Positions 26,280-35,207 of a stretch of 64,000 bases of DNA are shown here, in pieces (positions within the stretch are counted from its first letter, which is position 1; each line of letters starts with the position of its first letter). The translations under genes and the position numbers were made by a program. The notes beneath the pieces are model-generated. The model had not been told where the DNA came from. It searched no databases and worked only from the letters and a program-made list of their open reading frames with translations. Location: assembly GCF_004364165.1 (NCBI RefSeq), contig NZ_SOAY01000011.1, positions 310,001-374,000 of the forward strand. The letters run 5' to 3'. Origin of the DNA: Maribacter spongiicola. Its GTDB lineage: Bacteria; Bacteroidota; Bacteroidia; Flavobacteriales; Flavobacteriaceae.

Positions 26280-26287
26280 TAATTGTT

Positions 26288-26295
26288 TAATTTTG
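26288..26295 (+). promoter_or_regulatory. Putative -7 element (TAATTTTG) of bcp
   Basis: It fits TAnnTTTG and lies 39 bases before the bcp ATG at 26335, in the short nth-bcp divergent region. Confidence 0.45.
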
Positions 26296-26334
26296 ATTGC
26301 AAATATTTAAACACAAATTTATAAAACTTCATGT

Positions 26335-26787
26335 ATGAATACGTTAAAAGTTGGTGATAAAGTTCCTTCGTTTTCTGCCAAAGATCAAGATGGCAATACC
26401 ATTTCTTTAAAAGACTATACAGGTAAAAAATTAATTGTTTTTTTCTACCCTAAAGCCAATACGCCTGGTTGTACAGCTGAGGCGTGTAATTTAAGGGATA
26501 ATTATAAAGAATTACAATCTGAAGGGTATGAACTTTTAGGTGTAAGTGCCGATTCTGAAAAAAGTCAGGCAAAATTTAAAGAGAAATATGACTTTCCATT
26601 TCCATTATTGGCAGATGAAGATCATAACGTGCTTAATGCTTTTGGTGTATGGGGATTAAAGAAATTTATGGGTCGTGAGTATGAGGGTATCCATAGAAAA
26701 ACTTTTGTAATTGAAGGTGATGGGGTAGTGGTAAAAGTGATTGATAAGGTGAAAACCAAAGATCATGCAGCTCAGTTATTAGAATAG
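26335..26787 (+). CDS. bcp: Thioredoxin-dependent thiol peroxidase (BCP/PrxQ)
   Basis: A 150-residue peroxiredoxin of the BCP/PrxQ class that reduces hydroperoxides using thioredoxin. The peroxidatic cysteine is in ANTPGCTAEAC near residue 46, with the PrxQ-type resolving cysteine five residues later. The preceding FYPKAN and the later GVSADSEKSQAKF and GIHRKTFVIEGDG match the family. It is a single gene, cytoplasmic, with a terminator downstream. Confidence 0.95.
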   Translation: MNTLKVGDKVPSFSAKDQDGNTISLKDYTGKKLIVFFYPKANTPGCTAEACNLRDNYKELQSEGYELLGVSADSEKSQAKFKEKYDFPFPLLADEDHNVLNAFGVWGLKKFMGREYEGIHRKTFVIEGDGVVVKVIDKVKTKDHAAQLLE

Positions 26788-26807
26788 AATTACACTTTTT
26801 TTAGAAT

Positions 26808-26838
26808 AAAAAAACGCCCATTGTAAATGGGCGTTTTT
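26808..26838. terminator. Terminator between bcp and the convergent unknown gene
   Basis: A 13-bp perfect stem (26810-26822 with 26826-26838, core CGCCCATT/AATGGGCG), loop GTA, A and T runs on the flanks. Confidence 0.93.
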
Positions 26839-26875
26839 AATTATTATTAATTTGATAATCAACTATTTAAGTCAA

Positions 26876-28321
26876 CTATTGTTCTTCTGGTTTTCTAGTA
26901 AATAATTGCTTTTTCTTAATGATTTCGGCAATACCTTCAGGTAGCATTTTTTCCCATCCTTCGTCATTGTTCATTAATTTTTTAAGAACATCTCTAGAGA
27001 AAATATGCATTACTTCTGGTTCGTAGTCTATAATGTCCATAACCTTGCCATTATACTTAAAGAACTTGTATAATTCTTTCATACGCGGGTGAACCTTAAC
27101 ATTATTACTTGTCATAATCTGACCCGTATCTGGGTTCTTCATTGGGTATAAATACACCTGTAAATCTTTAAAGAATAATTTACCGAAAGCTTCTAGTATA
27201 CCACCACTTAAATGACGGTAATATTTTTCATCGAAAATATCTACTAGGTTATTAACACCCATGGTCAAGCCAATTCTGTTTTTGGTATAATTATTAAAGT
27301 ATTCTACCAATTTGTAATATTCTTGAAACTTAGAAATCATAACCGAATGCCCTAGTGAGCATAGTAATTCTGCCCTGTCCATGAAATCTTGTTCATCAAT
27401 TTCTCCTGATGCTTTTAGGTTAGAAAGTGTGATCTCGAATATTACAATTGTATTATTTTGATCCACCCCTTTATCGCGAATGAAAATGTCATATGACTTC
27501 TCAAACATGTCTAAATTTACTTTGGTAACAGGTCTAAAACTACCACGTAAAGCCAAGATATTCTTTTTGTAAAGAATGGCTGCAGGTAGTAAGTTATTGC
27601 CGTCAGGACCGAACATAACGGCATCTGTCATGTCATTTTTAATAAGTTGCAAACTCATTAAACGATTATCGACCTCTTTAAAATTTGGTCCAGAGAAATT
27701 GATCATATCAATCTCTAAGGTATCTTTATCTATATGGTCATATAGATATTTCAACATTTTTTTAGGCTTGTCATATTTATAAAACGCCCCATAAATAAGG
27801 TTTACCCCAAGAATACCAAGTGTTTCTTGCTGCAATCTTGCCTCATTCTGTTTAAAACGAATATGCAAGACTATTTCATCATACTCTTTCTGCTTTGAAT
27901 CTAGTTGATAACGAATACCGATCCAACCGTGACCTTTATAGCGTTTAGAGAAATCAATAGTCGCTACTGTATTCGCGTATGAAAAGAACAATCTGTCAGG
28001 GTGGTTTTCGCGACTAATACGCTCTTCCATCAATTGCATCTCATAGTCAAGCATGGTTTTTAATCGCGCTTGGGTTACATATCGCCCATCTGTCTCAATA
28101 CCATAAATTGCATCACTAAAATCTTTGTCGTAAGCACTCATTGCTTTTGCAATAGTACCCGAGGCACCACCCGATCTAAAGAAATGACGTGCGGTCTCTT
28201 GTCCGGCGCCAATTTCTGCGAAGGTTCCATATATATCCGGATTCAGATTTATACGAAGGGTTTTTGCTTTAATAGAGGGAATATTTTCAAAAACACTATC
28301 TCTTTTTAATACCGATGCCAT
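26876..28321 (-). CDS. Conserved hypothetical protein, 481 aa, cytoplasmic
   Basis: A family I cannot name by function. The N-terminal part has LNPDIYGTFAEIGAGQETARHFF and a Gly-rich SGGASGTIAKAMSAY; the middle has FEITLSNLKASGEIDEQDF and LLCSLGHSVMISKFQEYYKLV; the C-terminus has MKNPDTGQIMTSNNVKVHPRM and ends with a charged helix. There is no signal peptide or membrane segment. Proteins of this kind appear in databases, as far as I recall, under unconvincing names such as TonB-dependent receptor; nothing here supports an outer-membrane location. The first part could be a nucleotide- or nucleic-acid-binding domain. It is transcribed alone and divergent from the MBL hydrolase gene. Confidence 0.8.
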   Translation of the reverse strand: MASVLKRDSVFENIPSIKAKTLRINLNPDIYGTFAEIGAGQETARHFFRSGGASGTIAKAMSAYDKDFSDAIYGIETDGRYVTQARLKTMLDYEMQLMEERISRENHPDRLFFSYANTVATIDFSKRYKGHGWIGIRYQLDSKQKEYDEIVLHIRFKQNEARLQQETLGILGVNLIYGAFYKYDKPKKMLKYLYDHIDKDTLEIDMINFSGPNFKEVDNRLMSLQLIKNDMTDAVMFGPDGNNLLPAAILYKKNILALRGSFRPVTKVNLDMFEKSYDIFIRDKGVDQNNTIVIFEITLSNLKASGEIDEQDFMDRAELLCSLGHSVMISKFQEYYKLVEYFNNYTKNRIGLTMGVNNLVDIFDEKYYRHLSGGILEAFGKLFFKDLQVYLYPMKNPDTGQIMTSNNVKVHPRMKELYKFFKYNGKVMDIIDYEPEVMHIFSRDVLKKLMNNDEGWEKMLPEGIAEIIKKKQLFTRKPEEQ

Positions 28322-28477
28322 TTTTTACCTGTTTAGCTTTGAACAAAGTTATAAAGAATGGTTGTTACAAAGGGCAATAGCCAGAAAAAAATGGAATAAC
28401 TTTCGGTTATTGTTTTTATTCCCTTTTAAATACAGTGATCTTATAATTTTCAATTGCCATTTTTATTAAAAAGGAAT

Positions 28478-28485
28478 TAAATTTG
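28478..28485 (+). promoter_or_regulatory. Promoter (-33 TTG, -7 TAAATTTG) with almost no leader
   Basis: TAAATTTG fits TAnnTTTG, with TTG at 28454-28456 spaced 21 bases upstream. The -7 box ends only 6 bases before the ATG at 28492, so transcription would start at or next to the start codon. Confidence 0.55.
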
Positions 28486-28491
28486 TAGCAC

Positions 28492-29268
28492 ATGATTAAC
28501 AACTTACGTGTTACATTTTTAGGAACTGGAACTTCTCAAGGTATTCCAATAATTGGAAGTACACACCCTGTATGTTTAAGTGATAACCCAAAGGATAAAA
28601 GACTACGGGTCTCTGTTTTACTTTCTTGGGATGATTATAACTATGTTATTGATTGCGGACCAGATTTTCGCCAGCAAATGCTTACCCATAATGTTCGTCA
28701 TTTAGATGGAATCTTATATACCCACGAACATTCTGACCATACTGCAGGGCTTGATGATATACGCCCTTTTTTCTTTAGACAGGGTAATATTCCTATTTAC
28801 GCACATAAAAGGGTGGTGGAGTCTTTAAAAACACGTTTTGGGTATATATTTCAAGAAAAGAACAAATACCCAGGTGCACCGACAGTTAATATCAACTTTA
28901 TTAATAATAACGAGTCTTTTAAGATCGGTAATAGCAAGGTTATACCAATTAATGTCTTGCATAACGAACTACAGGTCTTCGGCTTTAGGTTAGGAGATTT
29001 CACGTATTTGACCGATGTAAAATCGATTGAACACAAAGAAATAGAAAAAATAAAAGGATCTAAGGTGGTAGTGGTCAATGCACTTAGATTAGAGCCACAT
29101 ATTTCTCATTTTAATTTAGAAGAAGCTATAGCCTTTATTAAAGATGTAAACCCAGATAAAGCATATTTTACACATATAAGCCACTTGCTTGGTTTTCACG
29201 ACGAAGTAGAAAAAATACTTCCGAAAAATATACATTTGGCATACGATAATTTAACTATTACTATATAA
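28492..29268 (+). CDS. MBL-fold metal-dependent hydrolase (PhnP-like)
   Basis: A 258-residue metallo-beta-lactamase-fold protein. The metal-binding motif is THEHSDHTAGLDDIRP near residue 78-93 (HxHxDH), and the start VTFLGTGTSQGIPIIGS is the PhnP/phosphodiesterase-type N-terminus. Further ligands are in INVLHNELQVFGFR and the late FTHISHLLGFH. It likely cleaves a cyclic phosphodiester or similar substrate; the natural one is unknown. The next gene starts 2 bases after its stop, so they form an operon. The promoter leaves a near-zero leader. Confidence 0.9.
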   Translation: MINNLRVTFLGTGTSQGIPIIGSTHPVCLSDNPKDKRLRVSVLLSWDDYNYVIDCGPDFRQQMLTHNVRHLDGILYTHEHSDHTAGLDDIRPFFFRQGNIPIYAHKRVVESLKTRFGYIFQEKNKYPGAPTVNINFINNNESFKIGNSKVIPINVLHNELQVFGFRLGDFTYLTDVKSIEHKEIEKIKGSKVVVVNALRLEPHISHFNLEEAIAFIKDVNPDKAYFTHISHLLGFHDEVEKILPKNIHLAYDNLTITI

Positions 29269-29270
29269 CT

Positions 29271-29765
29271 ATGAAGAGCAAAATATACCTTTATTTATTT
29301 CTATTTGTATCCTTAATCTGTTTATACCTAGTGGTAAGTAGTGGCAATATGACTAAAGCCAATGCTAAAACAATTACAAGACTAGAGCGTAAAGTGGAAA
29401 ATTTGAAAGACTCGGTTCAAAAATCCTCTTTGAAAGTACTTGATATGCAGTATTTCTCTTTAGAGAACAATGACGACGCACTTGCTTATTTCGAACATTT
29501 AGATTTAAAAAATCCCGCAGCATACGTTGCCGATAAATTATTGGAAACAAATGCCCAAAAAGGGGATAATCCATTAGTGCCATATGAGGGAATGCAGAGC
29601 GAATTTAAGATTAATAAAATAAAAGTATTGAATCATAAATGGATACTTACCGACTTTTCTGATGGTAAATATTGGGGAGAATTATTGATCAAATATGAAT
29701 TAAAAGATGATCTAGGGGTGGATTTTACCTTGATAGATCACCTTTTATATACGCGTAGTAACTAG
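29271..29765 (+). CDS. Membrane-anchored hypothetical protein
   Basis: A 164-residue protein with one N-terminal membrane helix (YLFLFVSLICLYLVVSSG), then a short coiled coil (ITRLERKVENLKDSVQKSSL) and a globular extracytoplasmic domain of about 110 residues (INKIKVLNHKWILTDFSDG, GELLIKYELKDDLG). I do not recognise the domain. It follows the MBL hydrolase gene by 2 bases and is probably co-translated. Its stop overlaps the end of the convergent esterase gene by 4 bases. Confidence 0.8.
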   Translation: MKSKIYLYLFLFVSLICLYLVVSSGNMTKANAKTITRLERKVENLKDSVQKSSLKVLDMQYFSLENNDDALAYFEHLDLKNPAAYVADKLLETNAQKGDNPLVPYEGMQSEFKINKIKVLNHKWILTDFSDGKYWGELLIKYELKDDLGVDFTLIDHLLYTRSN

Positions 29766-30421
29766 ATTTTATCTGAAATCCATTTTTTAAGGGAGTAGAA
29801 ATTTTGCGGTGCAACACCATGCCCTGCAGGAAACTCTTCATATACATGTTTAATACCTAAAGATTGTAGTATTTCGGGGGATTTTCTTGCCCAATCTACC
29901 GGTATCACTTGGTCCATATCGCCATGAGAGCAATAGAAATTAAGATTGTCGAAGTTATTATCCTTATAAGAATCAATTAGAATTTCTTCATTAATATATC
30001 CGCTTAAAGCGATAATATTCTTTACTTTTTCAGGATATGATAATGCCACTGCATAACTAAGAATGGTACCTTGACTGAAACCTAAAAGGTTGACATTATT
30101 TTCATCTAGCCCATAAGTAGAACAGGCTTCATCAATGAAATTCTTGATTTTGTCACGAGATTCAATGGCTTGATCATCATCACTCCATTTTCCTTTTTCA
30201 TCATCAAAATTAATGGCGTACCAAGCATACCCATAAGGCTGCAATATATAAGGCGCACGAACGGCGATAATACATAGTTCTTCTGGTAGTTCTGGTGCGA
30301 AAGAGAATAAGTCTTCTTCATTGCTACCGTAACCATGCAGCATAAAAAGTACTGGTGGTTTTTTATCGGTTAGACTAGAAGGTCTAATGATATGTTCTAA
30401 AGATAGGGGAGCTGTTGTCAT
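29762..30421 (-). CDS. Alpha/beta-hydrolase esterase (phospholipase/carboxylesterase family)
   Basis: A 219-residue serine esterase of the Abhydrolase_2 family. Seen are LFMLHGYGSNEEDL (oxyanion hole), the nucleophile in LLGFSQGTIL near residue 117, the acid in SHGDMDQVIPVDWA, and the His in PAGHGVAPQNF. Members hydrolyse carboxyl esters or lysophospholipids; the substrate is not readable. It is cytoplasmic. It is the last gene of a minus-strand operon with the small membrane protein, the dihydroorotase-like protein and the BatA/VWA protein (gaps of 4, 1 and 26 bases). Confidence 0.9.
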   Translation of the reverse strand: MTTAPLSLEHIIRPSSLTDKKPPVLFMLHGYGSNEEDLFSFAPELPEELCIIAVRAPYILQPYGYAWYAINFDDEKGKWSDDDQAIESRDKIKNFIDEACSTYGLDENNVNLLGFSQGTILSYAVALSYPEKVKNIIALSGYINEEILIDSYKDNNFDNLNFYCSHGDMDQVIPVDWARKSPEILQSLGIKHVYEEFPAGHGVAPQNFYSLKKWISDKI

Positions 30422-30425
30422 TATA

Positions 30426-30755
30426 TTATTTAATAAAAGTGAACCATTTTTGAAAGTAAGGTCCCAAAACGGGAACTTCTTGTTCTTTGTTTGCCAATAG
30501 GCCTATAAAGGCATAAAACCAAAGTACAATATAAAATATGTATAGCCCGTAAAAGCCATACTCATTACCCCATTGTGCATTTAATATGGCAAAAGCAAGA
30601 AAGATAATATGAAGTCCGAAAGCCTGTCTTGTGTGAAAACGAGCAAATTTGTTTTTTGGTTCTGAATTCATACTAATCGCAATTAGTGCGCCTACAATTG
30701 TAAGATAAGCCACAATAGCAGTTGTTTTTCCTGGTAATTCGGGAGCTTTCTCCAT
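30426..30755 (-). CDS. Small DUF4870-like membrane protein
   Basis: A 109-residue protein with three or four membrane helices. The pattern TTAIVAYLTIVGALIAI, then NKFARFHTRQAFGLHI, then a C-terminal helix pair (FYGLYIFYIVLWFYAFIGLL) is that of DUF4870/Tic20-like proteins of unknown role. It starts 1 base downstream of the stop of the dihydroorotase-like gene, so the two are tightly linked. Confidence 0.8.
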   Translation of the reverse strand: MEKAPELPGKTTAIVAYLTIVGALIAISMNSEPKNKFARFHTRQAFGLHIIFLAFAILNAQWGNEYGFYGLYIFYIVLWFYAFIGLLANKEQEVPVLGPYFQKWFTFIK

Positions 30756-30756
30756 G

Positions 30757-32016
30757 TTACTTATTTAATACTAATTGGTTATTTGCAATTGATCCAACTA
30801 CTTTTCCTTTCATTGGTTTGCCTATTGTGATGGAGTTTTTGCTTGAGCTTAGAATCTGATCTTTTGAAAATTCATAAGTGTCATCTGTAGTAAAAAGAGA
30901 AAGGTTTGCTGGTTGTCCAACTTTCAATTCTGGCTCTTTCATTCCAAAAACTGATCGTCCTTTTGTAAGCAGTTCAATAGTGTCTTCAATACCTAATAGT
31001 TCGTTCAACATACCAAAGGTACTTTCTAGACCTATGGTGCCAAAATCAGCATTGTCAAACTCTACATGTTTCAGTTCAACATTCAATGGTGTGTGATCAG
31101 ATGTTACCAAATCTATAGTTCCGTTTTTCACTCCTTTTTGAAGTGCCTTTAAATCTACTGCCGTTCTCAGTGGTGGCATTACTTTATATTGTGTGTCGAA
31201 ATCTTCTAGCTCACTATCGGTAATAACAAGGTTGTGTGCTGCTACGCTGCAGAATACTTGCAATCCCTTTTTCTTGGCATCGGCTATCAATTTTACAGAA
31301 CTTGCCGTAGAAATGGTTGGGATAAATAATTTTCCGCCTGTATATTCTAAGATAAATAAATCTCTTGCAATCTGTAATTCTTCCGCTAGGACAGGTATCC
31401 CTTTTAGTCCTAATTTGGTACTAGTAATACCTTCATTAACGATGCCTTTGCCAGCGATGCTTTTATCTAACGGAAAAGAAAATACGAGTCCGTCGAAATT
31501 CTGAGCATACTGCAACGCAATTTTTAATAGGTTGGCATTTGCCATTGGGTGCTTGTAGTCATAAAAGCCTAATGCACCAGTATTTTTCATGTCATAAAGT
31601 TCTGCAAGTACTTCGCCATCACCCTTTACAGTTAAGTTGCCTAAAGGGTGTAAACCAGTTAATTGATTTTTGGCAGCATTTTTTAAATAGACAATATCAG
31701 AAGCTGAATCTGGTGTTGGGTAGCTGCTGGTATTTAGGACGACATCTGTAAATCCGCTTTTGGCAGCCGTTAACAATCCGTTTTCAATAGTTTCTCTCTC
31801 TTCATACCCAGGCTCACCAAAACTAACGCCGCTATCAAACCATCCTAAAGAAACATGTAAATTTTTAATATCGATGACCTTTATTTTACCGCTTGGCTCT
31901 AAAGTAGTTTCAATAGCATCTATAACTCCGTTTTTAATAAGAATATCCCGCTTCTTTAAATGAAGACTCTTTGTGTTCCCATTTACTATCGTAACTGATT
32001 TTAAAAGTATATTCAT
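30757..32016 (-). CDS. Dihydroorotase-like protein without metal ligands
   Basis: A 419-residue amidohydrolase-fold protein related to type I dihydroorotase. The expected HxH metal motif (HVHxREPG) is replaced by SGVSFGEPGYEERETIENG; the FSDDG aspartate segment reads GFYDYKHPMANANLLK; and the next histidine position reads VFSFPLDKS. Only the later segments resemble active enzymes (AAHNLVITD, MPPLRT, VTSDHTPL). It is therefore very likely not a dihydroorotase. Such pseudo-dihydroorotases can serve as structural partners of aspartate carbamoyltransferase. The neighbours (BatA/VWA, small membrane protein, esterase) do not point to pyrimidine synthesis. Confidence 0.85.
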   Translation of the reverse strand: MNILLKSVTIVNGNTKSLHLKKRDILIKNGVIDAIETTLEPSGKIKVIDIKNLHVSLGWFDSGVSFGEPGYEERETIENGLLTAAKSGFTDVVLNTSSYPTPDSASDIVYLKNAAKNQLTGLHPLGNLTVKGDGEVLAELYDMKNTGALGFYDYKHPMANANLLKIALQYAQNFDGLVFSFPLDKSIAGKGIVNEGITSTKLGLKGIPVLAEELQIARDLFILEYTGGKLFIPTISTASSVKLIADAKKKGLQVFCSVAAHNLVITDSELEDFDTQYKVMPPLRTAVDLKALQKGVKNGTIDLVTSDHTPLNVELKHVEFDNADFGTIGLESTFGMLNELLGIEDTIELLTKGRSVFGMKEPELKVGQPANLSLFTTDDTYEFSKDQILSSSKNSITIGKPMKGKVVGSIANNQLVLNK

Positions 32017-32042
32017 AGGGTTATGGCTGGTTCGTTACTAGT

Positions 32043-33959
32043 TTATTTTAAGAATCTTTGAAGTGCCGTTTCTATTAAAACAAATGCTAATGCTAAAATA
32101 GCAAACCATTTCCAAAACTCGTTTATGGCATTGTTTTTTTGACTTTCTAAAAAGAAATTCGATAGTGATGTATCGCTGTTATTTTCTGGTAAAGTAGCGT
32201 AAATTAATGCACTCTCTTCTCTGTTGTTATTAAAACCGATGCTTCTAATGGTTTTGTTATTATGCATAATTTTATAGATGCCGGCTTCTTTCGGATTCTC
32301 TATAAAATTGACCTGTACTTTTTTTGGCAATACGCGCTGTTGCGGTATGAACTCATTGGTTTCGTTGGCGATTTTAATGATATCGTCTTGCTGTAAGGTA
32401 ATCGGTAATTCTATTTCAACGTCAGTGCCAATAGTTGCATACAGTGGCGGTAGCTTTAAACTGTTCATACCCATATTGTAAAATGCAGGTACTATTAAAG
32501 GTGAATTTTTGAAATTTGAATTATCGCTACTAATCGCTGCAGTAAAGAAATACCCATTTTTATTCCCTATTAAAAACGGCTCTTTATTTTGAAAAGAAAG
32601 TGCTGTCGGTGCTTTAGAATTAATTTTGAAATATTTTTTTACAGTAGGAAATTGAAAATCGTTAACCTTTTTATCAAACACATTTATAAACAAAGGATGT
32701 GCTGTTTTTACCTCGGAAATTGCAATCTCTTGTGATACTCCGTTTAAAAATCTACTATTGAAATATGCGGATGTTAATTCGTTATAAGAAGCTATATCGC
32801 CATCAACTGAGGGAATCAAAACGAAACTGCCGCCATTATTACTTAAAGACTTCAGAGCGGTATTAAGAGCGCTTGGTATTTTTTGAATTTCGTTAAGTAT
32901 AACCAAATCTTGATTCTCTATAGTGCTGTAATTCAATTGATTTAATGTACTTTCTGTAAGGTTAAAATCATCTTCGGTATAAATACGCCTTAAGAAATCT
33001 GCCGACGAATCACCGATTGCCAATACCTTAATTTTTGATTTCTTATCAATATTAAAGAAGAATTGGTTGTCATAATCCAAGCCGGCATCTGTAATAGTTA
33101 CCTTGCCTAAAACAACATCGTTGGCGTTGACAGTAAACCGGACTTCAGCCGTATTACTAGTATCAAATTTAGCAGATGTTTTAGCGATAAGCTTGTTATC
33201 GTTGTATAAAGAAACCGGTATAGTTTCATCATTAGCATTGGTAGATAGTAGCGCAACCAATTCAATATTATCATTAGTCCGTTCGGCAATAAATACAGAA
33301 TCAATAGACGTATTCGTAATTGGTGCGTTAGAAGGCTTTATGTACTGAATATTGATATTCTTTGTCGTATCAACCTTGCTAAGGTCTCCCATACGTTGCT
33401 GAAAATCTGAAATAACCACTAGGTTTTTTTGAGATGCGGCATTATCGCTGAAATAGGTATTTCCTTTTAAAATAATTTTGGTAACACCCAACTGATCGGC
33501 AGTAACGGTAAGATTTAACAATTCGTTTTGAATATCTTTTACTTCAACATCTTTAAATACTTGTTTGTTGGTGAATAGAGTAAAGCGCTGGTCTTTGGGT
33601 ATGTATTTTATAAAATCTTGTATGGTGTTTTTAAAGAGGTTGCTATTTTCAATTTGCCCGTTCATACTAAAAGAATCGTCTAAGTAGAAAACAGTTTCTT
33701 TTTCTTGAAGTGCATCGTCATTTGCAATAAATGGCTGTGCAAATGCTAGTACTAAAGCTGCTAATAAGCCCATTCTAGTAAAAAGTAATAACCACTTTTT
33801 TAAGGTGCTGCTTTTTCTAGATTCAGAAACTACTTGTTTTAAGAACTTTACGTTGGTAAAGGGCGTTTTCTTAAATCGGCGTAATTGAAAAAGGTGAATA
33901 ATGATCGGAATGAGTAGTAGTAAAAGACCCCAAAGAAGTTCTGGATATTTAAATTGCAT
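32043..33959 (-). CDS. BatA-domain protein with VWA-like region
   Basis: A 638-residue membrane protein of the Bacteroidota aerotolerance (Bat) type. It starts with the double-helix BatA domain (LLWGLLLLLIPIIIHLFQLRRFK... FTNVKFLKQV), followed by a second helix (LGLLAALVLAFAQPFIA-like). A VWA-like fold is suggested by VFYLDDSFSMNG (a MIDAS DxSxS variant, DDSFS). A long beta-rich periplasmic part and a last helix (FAILALAFVLIETALQRF) complete it. It is likely a membrane-linked stress or envelope factor working with other Bat/MoxR proteins not in this window. It is first in a four-gene operon. Confidence 0.87.
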   Translation of the reverse strand: MQFKYPELLWGLLLLLIPIIIHLFQLRRFKKTPFTNVKFLKQVVSESRKSSTLKKWLLLFTRMGLLAALVLAFAQPFIANDDALQEKETVFYLDDSFSMNGQIENSNLFKNTIQDFIKYIPKDQRFTLFTNKQVFKDVEVKDIQNELLNLTVTADQLGVTKIILKGNTYFSDNAASQKNLVVISDFQQRMGDLSKVDTTKNINIQYIKPSNAPITNTSIDSVFIAERTNDNIELVALLSTNANDETIPVSLYNDNKLIAKTSAKFDTSNTAEVRFTVNANDVVLGKVTITDAGLDYDNQFFFNIDKKSKIKVLAIGDSSADFLRRIYTEDDFNLTESTLNQLNYSTIENQDLVILNEIQKIPSALNTALKSLSNNGGSFVLIPSVDGDIASYNELTSAYFNSRFLNGVSQEIAISEVKTAHPLFINVFDKKVNDFQFPTVKKYFKINSKAPTALSFQNKEPFLIGNKNGYFFTAAISSDNSNFKNSPLIVPAFYNMGMNSLKLPPLYATIGTDVEIELPITLQQDDIIKIANETNEFIPQQRVLPKKVQVNFIENPKEAGIYKIMHNNKTIRSIGFNNNREESALIYATLPENNSDTSLSNFFLESQKNNAINEFWKWFAILALAFVLIETALQRFLK

Positions 33960-34041
33960 TCCTGATTTTGCTTATGCCAAAGATAATTATTTTGAATTTA
34001 GAAGCTTGTGAGAATGCAACTATTATTTTTATGAAGATTAG

Positions 34042-35049
34042 TTAGCAAAAGAAAAAATAATCTACAGCAGGTTTTAAATTCAATTCTTTAAAAAAAGAGG
34101 TAATGCTCATTTGGTCTTCTTCATTGGCAACCGTAATCATACACTTTGTATTTTTTATATTTTGAAGTACGTTGAAGTGTTCAAGGCGTACACCATAAAT
34201 ATCTTTACCGATTTTCTTTTCATTATCGCAAACCCAATGAAAGTTAATATTCTTTTCTACGAGCGAGTTGGCAATAGTTTTTCCTTTTTTACCAGCGCCC
34301 CAAACCACTAAGTTGTTTGTTGGTTTAAATTCTAATTTTAAAAAGTAATGAAGCTTTATATCTAAAAAATAATTCTGTGCATAGTGCTGGCTTGTTCGTG
34401 ATGTTCGGTTATCATAATCTCTCCAATAGTGCAGGGTAGTGGAGCAGGGTATACATTTCAATCCGTATTCATAGAAACGAAAAGCAAGGTCATAATCTTC
34501 AGGGTATCTGTCTTGCATAAATGCTCCGCAGTTGTCAAAGTCTTTTTTATGAACCATCCAACAGGGCGATGGTATTACACACTCTTTATATATCTCTTTA
34601 AAGTTTTCACCGGTTGCAGTCAGTTTGTTGAGCCACTTCTCGTAACGATTGTAGCCATCGTTTACTCCCACCTTAGAAAAATACTTGACTTTACCCACGG
34701 CGAGAGATCCTAGACCTTCTTTTACCAAAGAATCGACCATTATTTTAATGCGGTCTTTGGTCATGTGGTCATCGGCATCCATACGAGAGATAAAATTACC
34801 AGAACTATTTATGTACGCTTTTCTGAGAGCGGTTATAATGCCCGATTCATCATTAGAGAATATTTTAAAACGATCGTCTTCAGCAGCAAATTTATTTGCA
34901 ATTAATAGACTATTGTCGCTAGAATTATCATTTACCGCAATGACTTCCCAATTTTTATAGGTCTGATTTTGGATGGATTTCAGACATTCTTCAAAATATT
35001 CTTCAACATTTTTAAAAGGAATCAATATACTCACTAGCGAATTTACCAT
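34042..35049 (-). CDS. GT2 glycosyltransferase with C-terminal Rossmann-like domain
   Basis: A 335-residue family 2 glycosyltransferase. The GT-A domain (residues 1-230) begins VSILIPFKNVEEYFEECLKS, has VNDNSSDNS and the DxD motif in RMDADDHMTKDR. From about residue 245 a second domain starts with VVWGAGKKGKTIANSL, a dinucleotide-binding Gly-rich loop, and ends with a hydrophobic VDYFFFC. This layout (GT2 plus a small Rossmann/sugar-binding domain) is found in several flavobacteria. Donor and acceptor are unknown. It lies alone between the BatA operon and tRNA-Ser. Confidence 0.87.
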   Translation of the reverse strand: MVNSLVSILIPFKNVEEYFEECLKSIQNQTYKNWEVIAVNDNSSDNSLLIANKFAAEDDRFKIFSNDESGIITALRKAYINSSGNFISRMDADDHMTKDRIKIMVDSLVKEGLGSLAVGKVKYFSKVGVNDGYNRYEKWLNKLTATGENFKEIYKECVIPSPCWMVHKKDFDNCGAFMQDRYPEDYDLAFRFYEYGLKCIPCSTTLHYWRDYDNRTSRTSQHYAQNYFLDIKLHYFLKLEFKPTNNLVVWGAGKKGKTIANSLVEKNINFHWVCDNEKKIGKDIYGVRLEHFNVLQNIKNTKCMITVANEEDQMSITSFFKELNLKPAVDYFFFC

Positions 35050-35164
35050 TGCGGCAAGGTAATAAATAACTGAATTTCAACCTTTTCATTTCGTTTGAAA
35101 AGTTTAGAAATAAATGAGTTGAAAAATAATTAAGAAAAGGCTTTAATAGATAAGAAAACCTTTA

Positions 35165-35172
35165 TATATTTG
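35165..35172 (+). promoter_or_regulatory. Putative -7 element (TATATTTG) of tRNA-Ser
   Basis: TATATTTG matches TAnnTTTG and lies 36 bases before the mature tRNA 5' end. No good -33 TTTG is seen at standard spacing. Confidence 0.5.
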
Positions 35173-35207
35173 CACCCGCATTCAGGGAATACCTGATGAG
35201 GCACTCA

